Below, piece by piece: positions 55,907 to 64,000 of a DNA stretch of 64,000 bases. Position numbers and translations under genes: made by a program. The DNA lies in NCBI GenBank assembly GCA_026745465.1, contig JACYXH010000001.1, positions 1,470,174 through 1,534,173 of the forward strand, read 5' to 3'. Each line of letters starts with the position of its first letter. Position 1 is the stretch's first letter. A model generated the notes under the pieces. The model saw nothing but the letters and a program-made list of their open reading frames with translations. It had not been told where the DNA came from and did no database searches. The stretch is from Lota lota. Lineage: Eukaryota > Chordata > Actinopteri > Gadiformes > Lotidae.

Positions 55907-55979
55907 CGAGCCAGCCAGGAGTCGAACCTGGAATCTTCTGATCCGTAATCAGACGCGTTATCCATTGCGCCACTAGCCC
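55907..55979 (-). tRNA. tRNA-Arg(ACG), consensus copy, A type
   Basis: Exact consensus. Confidence 0.95.
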
Positions 55980-56453
55980 TACACTATCAGAGAATGAGTT
56001 CATATAATTGCCAAAATCTAAAAATGAAAACGTCTTCAAGTTCCTGGTTTGCACTTATTTTGTTCTATCTGCCTAAAGGTATAAAACCTGAAAAGCTGAT
56101 TTGACCTGGATTCAAACCAGAGATGCTGAGAACACAACCCAAAATACTAACTACTTTACAATCAGGGAAATTTATTTTCAAATACTGGTTTTGAACCGCA
56201 ACCTTTTGGATGAAAGTAAGGAATCCTGACCACTAAACAATATGAGATGCACCTGTATAAGGGTACATAACCAATCCGGAGAGTCGTGAATGTATTTTCA
56301 CTATGTATTTATTAATAAGAAAGAAACTGGGCATGAAGTATCCTTTAAATTTGCTGAATGGCTCAAGAATCTCATTCAGCAGAAGTTTTTAGTGGATATT
56401 GGGCTTTTGTGGTGAGTAACAGTACTGATGGTTTTTGGCCTTTAAAATACTAT

Positions 56454-56526
56454 TGACACAGCCAGGAGTCAAACCTGGAATCTTCTGATCCGTAATCAGA
56501 TGCGTTATCTATTGCGCCACGAGCCC
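56454..56526 (-). pseudogene. tRNA-Arg(ACG) pseudogene, B type
   Basis: Same as 50490-50562. Confidence 0.7.
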
Positions 56527-56686
56527 TACTCTACCATGTATTTATTAATATGAAAGAAACTAGGCATGAAGTATCCTTTGACATTTTTCAATGGCTCAAC
56601 AATCTCATTCAGCAGTAGTTTTTAGTGGGTATTGGGCTTTTGTGGTGAGTAAAAGTACTGATGGTTTTTGGCCTTTAAAATACTAT

Positions 56687-56759
56687 CGCGCCAGCCAGGA
56701 GGCGAACCTGGAATCTTCTGATCCGTAATCAGACGCGTTATCCATTGCGCCACTAACCC
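56687..56759 (-). tRNA. tRNA-Arg(ACG), C type
   Basis: Same as 48932-49004, but its 5' flank is of B type. Confidence 0.55.
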
Positions 56760-56919
56760 TACTTTATCATGTATTTATTAACATGAAAGAAACTGGGCAT
56801 GAAGTATCCTTTGACATTCTTGAATGGCTCAACAATCTCATTCAGCAGTAGTTTTTAGTGGGTATTGGGCTTTTGTGGTGAGTAACAGTACTGATGGTTT
56901 TTGGCCTTCAAAATAGTTT

Positions 56920-56992
56920 CGAGCCAGCCAGGAGTCGAACCAGGAATCTTCTGATCCGTAATCAGACGCGTTATCCATTGCGCCACTAGCCC
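56920..56992 (-). tRNA. tRNA-Arg(ACG), A type, one change
   Basis: A51>T, one T-stem mismatch. Confidence 0.7.
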
Positions 56993-57465
56993 TACACTAT
57001 CAGAGAATGAGTTCATATAATTGCCAAAATCTAAAAATGAAAACGTCTTCAAGTTCCTGGTTTGCACTTATTTTGTTCTATCTGCCTAAAGGTATAAAAC
57101 CTGAAAAGCTGCTTTGACCTGGATTCAAACCAGAGATGCTGAGGCCACAACCCAAAATACTAACTACTTTACAATCAGGGAAATTTATTTTCAAATACTG
57201 GTTTTGAACCGCAACCTTTTGGATGAAAGTAAGGAATCCTGACCACTAAACAATATGAGATGCACCTGTATAAGGGTACATAACCAATCCGGAGAGTCGT
57301 GAATGTATTTCACTATGTATTTATTAATAAGAAAGAAACTGGGCATGAAGTATCCTTTAAATTTGCTGAATGGCTCAAGAATCTCATTCAGCAGAAGTTT
57401 TTAGTGGATATTGGGCTTTTGTGGTGAGTAACAGTACTGATGGTTTTTGGCCTTTAAAATACTAT

Positions 57466-57538
57466 TGACACAGCCAGGAGTCAAACCTGGAATCTTCTGA
57501 TCCGTAATCAGATGCGTTATCTATTGCGCCACGAGCCC
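57466..57538 (-). pseudogene. tRNA-Arg(ACG) pseudogene, B type
   Basis: Same as 56454-56526. Confidence 0.7.
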
Positions 57539-57698
57539 TACTCTACCATGTATTTATTAATATGAAAGAAACTAGGCATGAAGTATCCTTTGACATTTTT
57601 CAATGGCTCAACAATCTCATTCAGCAGTAGTTTTTAGTGGGTATTGGGCTTTTGTGGTGAGTAAAAGTACTGATGGTTTTTGGCCTTTAAAATACTAT

Positions 57699-57771
57699 CG
57701 CGCCAGCCAGGAGGCGAACCTGGAATCTTCTGATCCGTAATCAGACGCGTTATCCATTGCGCCACTAACCC
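57699..57771 (-). tRNA. tRNA-Arg(ACG), C type
   Basis: Same as 48932-49004. Confidence 0.55.
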
Positions 57772-57930
57772 TACTCTGTTATGTATTAATAATATGAAAG
57801 AAACTTGGCATGAAGTATCCTTTGACATTTTTGAATGGCTCAACGATCTCATTCAGCAGTAGTTTTTAATGGGTATTGGGCTTTTGTGGTGAGTAACAGT
57901 ACTGATGGTTTTTGGCCTTTAAAATACTAT

Positions 57931-58003
57931 CGAGCCAGCCAGGAGTCGAAACTGGAATCTTCTGATCCGTAATCAGACGCGTTATCCATTGCGCCACTAG
58001 CCC
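57931..58003 (-). tRNA. tRNA-Arg(ACG), A type, one change
   Basis: G53>T, duplicate of 50954. Confidence 0.7.
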
Positions 58004-58476
58004 TACGCTATCAGAGAATGCGTTCATATAATTGCCAAAATCTAAAAATGAAAACGTCTTCAAGTTCCTGGTTTGCACTTATTTTGTTCTATCTGCCTAA
58101 AGGTATAAAAGCTGAAAAGCTGCCTTGGCCTGGATTCAAACCAGAGATGCTGAGGCCACAACCCAAAATACTAACTACCTTACAATCAGGAAATTTATTT
58201 TCAAATACTGGTTTTGAACCGCAACCTTTTGGGTGAAAACAAGGAATCCTGACCACTAAACAATATGGGATGCACCTGTATAAGGGTACATAACCAATCC
58301 GGAGAGTCGAGAATGTATTTCACTATGTATTTGTTAATAAGAAAGAAACTGGGCATGAAGTATCCTTTGAAATTTGCTGAATGGCTCAAGAATCTAATTC
58401 AGCAGTAGTTTTTAGTGGGTATTGGGCTTTTGTGGTGAGTAACAGTACTGATGGTTTTTGGCCTTTAAAATACTAT

Positions 58477-58549
58477 TGACCCAGCCAGGAGTCAAACCTG
58501 AAATCTTCTGATCCGTAATCAGACGCGTTATCTATTGCGCCACGAGCCC
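58477..58549 (-). pseudogene. tRNA-Arg(ACG) pseudogene, B type
   Basis: C50>T and T loop TTTGACT. Confidence 0.7.
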
Positions 58550-58709
58550 TACTCTATCATGTATTTATTAAATTGAAAGAAACTGGGCATGAAGTATCCT
58601 TTGACATTCTTGAATGGCTCAACAATCTCATTCAGCAGTAGTTTTTAGTGGATATTGGGCTTTTGTGGTGAGTAACAGTACTGATGGTTTTTGGCCTTTA
58701 AAATACTAT

Positions 58710-58782
58710 TGACCCAGTCAGGAGTCGAACCTGGAATCTTCTGATCCGTAATCAGACGCGTTATCTATTGCGCCACGAGGCC
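58710..58782 (-). pseudogene. tRNA-Arg(ACG), B type with intact T loop
   Basis: 5' GGCCTCG adds an acceptor mismatch. Confidence 0.6.
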
Positions 58783-58942
58783 TACTCTATCATGTATTTA
58801 TTAATATGAAAGAAACGGGGCATGAAGTATCCTTTGACATTTTTGAATGGCTCAACAATCTCATTCAGCAGTAGTTTTTAGTGGGTATTGGGCTTTTGTG
58901 GTGAGTAACAGTACTGATGGTTTTTGGCCTTTAAAATACTAT

Positions 58943-59015
58943 CGAGACAGCCAGGAGTCAAAACTGGAATCTTCTGATCCGTAATCAGACGCGTTATCCA
59001 TTGCGCCACTAGCCC
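58943..59015 (-). pseudogene. tRNA-Arg(ACG), A type, decayed
   Basis: G53>T, C56>T and G69>T. Confidence 0.6.
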
Positions 59016-59489
59016 TACACTATCAGAGAATGCGTTCATATAATTGCCAAAATCTAAAAATGAAAACGTCTTCAAGTTCCTGGTTTGCACTTATTTTGTT
59101 CTATCTGCCTAAAGGTATAAAAGCTGAAAAGCTGCTTTGAGCTGGATTCAAACCAGAGATGCTGAGGCCACAACCCAAAATACTAACTACTTTACAATCA
59201 GGGAAATTTATTTTCAAATACTGGTTTTGAACCGCAACCTTTTGGGTGAAAACAAGGAATCCTGACCACTAAACAATATGGGATGCACCTGTATAAGGGA
59301 ACATAACCAATCCGGAGAGTCGAGAATGTATTATACTGTATATTTATTAATAAGAAAGAAACTGGGCATGAAGTATCATTTGAAATTTGCTGAATGGCTC
59401 AAGTATCTCATTCAGCAGTAGTTTTTAGTGGGTATTGGGCTTTTGTGGTGAGTAACAGTACTGATTGTTTTTGGCCTTTAAAATACTAT

Positions 59490-59562
59490 CGAGCCAGCCA
59501 GGAGGCGAACCTGGAATCTTCTGATCCGTAATCAGACGCGTTATCCATTGCGCCACTAACCC
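59490..59562 (-). tRNA. tRNA-Arg(ACG), C type with A-type 3' end
   Basis: 5' GGGTTAG pairs with 3' CTGGCTC through G-T pairs; A58>C. Confidence 0.6.
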
Positions 59563-59720
59563 TACTCTCTTATGTATTAATAATATGAAAGAAACTTGGC
59601 ATGAAGTATCCTTTGACATTTTTGAATGGCTCAACAATCTCATTCAGCAGTACTTTTTAGTGGTATTGGGCTTTTGTGGTGAGTAACAGTATTGATGGAT
59701 TTTGGCCTTTAAAATACTAT

Positions 59721-59793
59721 CGAGCCAGCCAGGAATCGAACCTGGAATATTCTGATCCGTAATCAGACGCGTTATCCATTGCGCCACTAGCCC
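59721..59793 (-). tRNA. tRNA-Arg(ACG), A type variant
   Basis: C59>T and one change in the variable region; T loop TTCGATT still fits the B box. Confidence 0.75.
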
Positions 59794-60267
59794 TACGTTA
59801 TCAGAGAATGCGTTCATATAATTGCCAAAATCTAAAAATGAAAACGTCTTCAAGTTCCTGGTTTGCACTTATTTTGTTCTATCTGCCTAAAGGTATAAAA
59901 GCTGAAAAGCTGCCTTGACCTGGATTCAAACCAGAGATGCTGAGGCCACAACCCAAAATACTAACTTCTTTACAATCAGGGAAATTTATTTTCAAATACT
60001 GGTTTTGAACTGCAACCTTTTGGGTGAAAATAAGGAATCCTGACCACTAAACAATATGGGATGCACCTGTATAAGGGTACATTACCAATCCGGAGAGTCG
60101 AGAATGTATTTCACTATGTATTTATTAATAAGAAAGAAACTGGGCATGAAGTATCCTTTGAAATTTGCTGAATGGCTCAAGAATCTCATTCAGCAGTAGT
60201 TTTTAGTGGGTATTGGGCTTTTGTTGTGAGTAACAGTACTGATGTTTTTTGGCCTTTAAAATACTAT

Positions 60268-60340
60268 TGAGCCAGCCAGGAGTCGAACCTGGAATCTTCT
60301 GATCCGTAATCAGACGCGTTATCCATTGCACCACTAGCCC
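60268..60340 (-). tRNA. tRNA-Arg(ACG), A type variant
   Basis: C11>T in the D arm and G73>A. Confidence 0.65.
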
Positions 60341-60813
60341 TACGCTATCAGAGAATGCGTTCATATAATTGCCAAAATCTAAAAATGAAAACGTCTTCAA
60401 GTTCCTGGTTTGCACTTATTTTGTTCTATCTGCCTAAAGGTATAAAACCTGAAAAGCTGCTTTGACCTGGATTCAAACCAGAGATGCTGAGGCCACAACC
60501 CAAAATACTAACTACTTTACAATCAGGGAAATCTGTTTTAAAATACTGGTTTTGAACCGCAACCTTTTGGGTGAAAACAAGGAATCCTGACCACTAAACA
60601 ATATGGGATGCACCTGTATAAGGGTACATAACCAATTCGGAGAGTCCTGAATGTATTTCACTATGTATTTATTAATATGAAAGAAACTTGGCATTAAGTA
60701 TCCTTTCACATTTTTGAATGGCTCAACAATCTCATTCAGCAGTAGTTTTTAGTGGGTCTTGGGCTTTTGTGGTGAGTAACAGTACTGATGGTTTTTGGCC
60801 TTCAAAATACTAT

Positions 60814-60886
60814 CGAGCCAGCCAGGAGTCGAACCTGGAATCTTCTGATCCATAATCAGACGCGTTATCCATTGCACCACTAGCCC
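60814..60886 (-). tRNA. tRNA-Arg-derived gene with anticodon ATG
   Basis: C35>T and C11>T in an otherwise consensus A-type body: the structurally best anticodon-shifted copy. Confidence 0.55.
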
Positions 60887-61359
60887 TACGCTATCAGAGA
60901 ACGCGATCATATAATTGCCAAAATCTAAAAATGAAAACGTCTTCAAGTTCCTGGTTTGCACTTATTTTGTTCTATCTGCCTAAAGGTATAAAAGCTGAAA
61001 AGCTGCCTTGACCTGGATTCAAACCAGAGATGCTGCGGCCACAACCCAAAATACTAACTACTTTACAATCAGGGAAATTTATTTTCAAATACTGGTTTTG
61101 AACCGCAACCTTTTGGGTGAAAACAAGGAATCCTGACCACTAAACAATATGGGATGCACCTGTATAAGGGTACATAACCAATCCGGAGAGTCGAGAATGT
61201 ATTTCACTATGTATTTATTAATATGAAAGAAACTGGGCATGAAGTATCCATTGACATTATTGAATGGCTCAACAATCTCATTCAGCAGTAGTTTTTAGTG
61301 GGCATTGGGCCTTTGTGGTGAGATACAGTACTGGGTGTTTTTGGCTTTTAAAGTACTAT

Positions 61360-61432
61360 CGAGCCAGCCAGGAGTCGAACCTGGAATCTTCTGATCCGTA
61401 TTCAGACGCGTTATCCATTGCGCCACTAGGCC
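61360..61432 (-). tRNA. tRNA-Arg(ACG), A type variant
   Basis: G3>C and T32>A; T arm consensus. Confidence 0.55.
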
Positions 61433-61591
61433 TACTATATTATGTATTAATAATATGAAGGAAACTTGGCATGAAGTATCCTTTGACATTATTGAATGGC
61501 TCAAGAATCTCATTCAGCAGTAGTTTTTAGTGGGTATTGGGCTTTTGTGGTGAGTAACAGTACTGATGGTTTTTGGCCTTTAAAATACTAT

Positions 61592-61664
61592 TGACCCAGC
61601 CAGGAGTCAAACCTGGAATCTTCTGATCCGTAATCAGACGCGTTATCTATTGCGCCACGGGCCC
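61592..61664 (-). pseudogene. tRNA-Arg(ACG) pseudogene, B type
   Basis: T loop TTTGACT and 5' GGGCCCG. Confidence 0.7.
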
Positions 61665-61824
61665 TATTCTATCATGTATTTATTAACATGAAAGAAACTG
61701 GGCATGAAGTATCCTTTGACATTCTTGAATGGCTCAACAATCTCATTCAGCAGTAGTTTTTAGTGGGTATTGGGCTTTTGTGGTGAGTAACAGTACTGAT
61801 GGTTTTTGGCCTTTAAAATACTAT

Positions 61825-61897
61825 CGAGCCAGCCAGGAGTAGAACCTGGAATCTTCTGATCCGTAATCAGACGCTTTATCCATTGCGCCACTAGCCC
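61825..61897 (-). tRNA. tRNA-Arg(ACG), A type variant
   Basis: C23>A in the D arm and G57>T. Confidence 0.55.
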
Positions 61898-62777
61898 TAC
61901 GCTGTTAGAGAATGCGTTCATATAATTGCCTAAATCTAAAAATGAAAACGTCTTTAAGTTACTGGTTTGCACTTATTTTGTTCTATCTGCCTATAGGTAT
62001 AAAAGCCGAAAAGCTGCCTTGAGCTGGATTCAAACCAGAGATTCTGAGGTTACAACCCAAAATACTAACTACTTTACAATCAGGGACATTTATTTTCAAA
62101 TACTGGTTTTGAACTGCAACCTTTTGGGTGAAAACAAGGAATCCTGACCACTAAACAATATGGGATGCACCTGTATAAGGGTACATAACCAATCTGGAGA
62201 GTCGTGAATGTATTTCACTATAAATTTATTAATAAGAAAGAAACTGGGCATGAAGTATCCTTTGACATTATTGAATGGCTCAACAATCTCATTCAGCAGT
62301 AGTTTTTAGTGGGTATTGGGCTTTTGTGGTGAGTAACAGTACTGATGGTTTTTGGCCTTCAAAAGTTCCTGGTTTGCACTTATTTTGTTCAATCTGCCTA
62401 AAGGTATAAAAGCTGAAAAGCTGCCTCGACCTGGATTCAAACCAGAGATGCTGCGGCCACAACCCAAAATACTAACTACTTTACAATCAGGGAAATTTAT
62501 TTTCAAATACTGGTTTTGAACCGCAACCTTTTGGGTGAAAACAAGGAATCCGGACCACTAAACAATATGGGATGCACCTGTATAAGGGTACATAACCAAT
62601 CCGGAGAGTCGAGAATGTATTTCACTATGTATTTATTAATATGAAAGAAACTGGGCATGAAGTATCCATTGACATTATTGAATGGCTCAACAATCTCATT
62701 CAGCAGTAGTTTTTAGTGGGTATTGGGCCTTTGTGGTGAGATACAGTACTGGGTCTTTTTGGCTTTTAAAGAACTAT

Positions 62778-62850
62778 CGAGCCAGCCAGGAGTCAAACCT
62801 GGACTCTTCTGATCGGTAATCAGACGCGTTATCCATTGCGCCACTAGGCC
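62778..62850 (-). pseudogene. tRNA-Arg-derived copy with anticodon ACC
   Basis: G36>C gives ACC (Gly codon GGU); G3>C and C56>T as well. Confidence 0.65.
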
Positions 62851-63009
62851 TACTATATTATGTATTAATAATATGAAGGAAACTTGGCATGAAGTATCCT
62901 TTGACATTATTGAATGGCTCAAGAATCTCATTCAGCAGTAGTTTTTAGTGGGTATTGGGCTTTTGTGGTGAGTAACAGTACTGATGGTTTTTGGCCTTTA
63001 AAGTACTAT

Positions 63010-63082
63010 TGACCCAGCCAGGAGTCAAACCTGGAATCTTCTGATCCGTAATCAGAGGCGTTATCTATTGCGCCACAAGCCC
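63010..63082 (-). pseudogene. tRNA-Arg(ACG) pseudogene, B type
   Basis: T loop TTTGACT, 5' GGGCTTG, D-stem change. Confidence 0.7.
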
Positions 63083-63242
63083 TACTCTATCATGTATTTA
63101 TTAACATGAAAGAAACTGGGCATGAAGTATCCTTTGACATTCTTGAATGGCTGAACAATCTCATTCAGCAGTAGTTTTTAGTGGGTATTGGGCTTTTGTG
63201 GTGAGTAACAGTCCTGATGGTTTTTGGCCTTTAAAATACTAT

Positions 63243-63316
63243 CGAGCCAGCCAGGAGTAGAACCTATAATCTTCCTGATCCGTAATCAGACGCGTTATCC
63301 ATTGCGCCACTAGCCC
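63243..63316 (-). pseudogene. tRNA-Arg(ACG) pseudogene, A type, 1-nt insertion
   Basis: 74 nt, extra G beside the anticodon stem; T stem ATAGG as in 41530. Confidence 0.7.
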
Positions 63317-63781
63317 TACGCTATTAGAGAATGCGTTCATATAATTGCCAAAATCTAAAAATGAAAACGTCTTCAAGTTCCTGGTTTGCACTTATTTTGT
63401 TCTATCTGCCTAGTGGTATAAAAGCTGAAAAGCTGCCTTGAGCTGGATTCAAACCAGAGATGCTGAGGCCACAACCCAAAATACTAACTACTAACTAATT
63501 TATTTTCAAATACTGGTTTTGAACTGCAACCTTTTGGGTGAAAACAAGGAATCCTGACCACTAAACAATATGGGATGCACCTGTATAACGGTACATAACC
63601 AATCCGGAGAGTCGTGAATGAATTTCACTGTGTATTTATTAATAAGAAAGAAACTGGGCATGAAGTATCCTTTGAAATTTGCTGAATGGCTCAACAATCT
63701 CATTCAGCAGTAGTTTTTAGTGGGTATTGGGCTTTTGTGGTGAGTAACAGTACTGATGGTTTTTGGCCTTCAAAATACTAT

Positions 63782-63846
63782 CGAGACAGCCAGGAGTCAC
63801 ACCTGGGATCTTCTGATCCGTAATCAGACGCGCTATCCATTGCGCC
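63782..63846 (-). pseudogene. tRNA-Arg(ACG) truncated by the cassette
   Basis: Bases 9-73 remain; the 5' acceptor strand is replaced by the cassette end at 63,847. G69>T and T-loop changes are also present. Confidence 0.8.
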
Positions 63847-64000
63847 AAAGCTGGGGAACAATAGTCTTTTACGAAGAAAGCGGAAAAAAGAGGAAGAAGG
63901 GGGGAAGAAGAAAAAGGAGAAAAAGAGAGGAAAAAGGAAGTAAAAGGAAAAAGGGAAGGGAGAGAGATGAATTTAGGCTTCTTTAAAATTTTCCACCTAT
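63847..64000 (-). mobile_element. third cassette end, runs off the window
   Basis: AAGCTGGGGAACAATAGTC, then a purine tract (63,880-63,968) and TTTAGGCTTCTTTAAAATTT, the same order as at 28,030. Confidence 0.75.

Larger units (their letters stand above)
30385..63846 (-). repeat. tandem tRNA array on the - strand, 33 kb
   Basis: Same units as the + array, either 780 bp or about 1012 bp (with an extra 232-bp Arg B subunit). Glu-like genes occupy the 72 bp starting (low coordinate) at 30594, 31374, 32154, 33155, 34168, 34948, 35961, 36971, 37983, 38763, 39775, 40787, 41799, 42812, 43592, 44605, 45618, 46398, 47642, 48422, 49433, 50213, 51222, 52002, 56176, 57189, 58199, 59212, 59990, 60537, 61083, 62094, 62501 and 63504. 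A His-like gene lies 79 bp lower in each. Repeated ORFs of 65-74 residues are shadows. Confidence 0.95.

Noticed and set aside
23138..63703. Dozens of repeated ORFs of 65-74 residues (starting MQTRNLKTF or MRFLSHSANF)
   Set aside because: They are open frames running through the tRNA units, including the tRNA genes themselves, and repeat only because the DNA repeats. No start context, splice sites or coding bias.
22806..63846. Regularly spaced repeats resembling a CRISPR array
   Set aside because: Repeat units are 780-1012 bp and contain tRNA genes; the genome is eukaryotic.

Overview
The window reads as teleost fish nuclear DNA. The evidence is a stretch of eukaryotic 28S rRNA, intron-split exon-like segments, long (TG)n tracts, a Gmr1-type Ty3/gypsy retrotransposon and a fish-type transposon-associated gene with a zinc-ribbon domain. 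The species cannot be fixed from the sequence. All identifications are by eye from remembered families; no search was run.

Layout. 1-390 is a truncated, diverged 28S rRNA fragment. About 893 to 22,805 looks like one long mobile-element-like cassette (left copy) loaded with nested insertions: a solo LTR (2584-3105, duplication ATAAC), a Gmr1-like gypsy element (5223-15644; order gag-protease-integrase-RT-RNase H) that is itself split by a very young non-autonomous LTR element (8299-12912, identical 624-bp LTRs, duplication ACCTA), another solo LTR (17383-17873, duplication ATAG) and microsatellites. The cassette's own coding content is exon-like: two exons of an unknown gene (16643-17118) and five exons of a gene with a zinc-ribbon/DDE-like product (20031-21893).

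22,806-28,030 is a tandem tRNA array on the + strand. 28,030-30,384 is a second, inverted and internally deleted copy of the cassette, which keeps the C-terminal exon missing from the left copy. 30,385-63,846 is a 33-kb tRNA array on the - strand, and at 63,847 a third cassette end begins. The arrays are built from 780-bp units, or about 1012 bp when an extra 232-bp subunit is present. Each unit carries a dead tRNA-Glu(TTC)-like gene, a dead tRNA-His(GTG)-like gene and two tRNA-Arg(ACG) genes: A type, often intact, and B type, mostly decayed. I count 97 Arg-type copies near full length (12 on +, 85 on -); 13 match the 73-nt consensus exactly. The block 52,848-55,390 inside the array is scrambled and is probably an assembly or consensus error.

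How the parts fit: the intact tRNA-Arg genes are the only clearly functional genes. Everything else is mobile-element sequence or relics. The cassette sits in the tRNA array, and its two ends are consistent with insertion into the D arm of a tRNA-Arg gene, followed by inversion and amplification together with the array.
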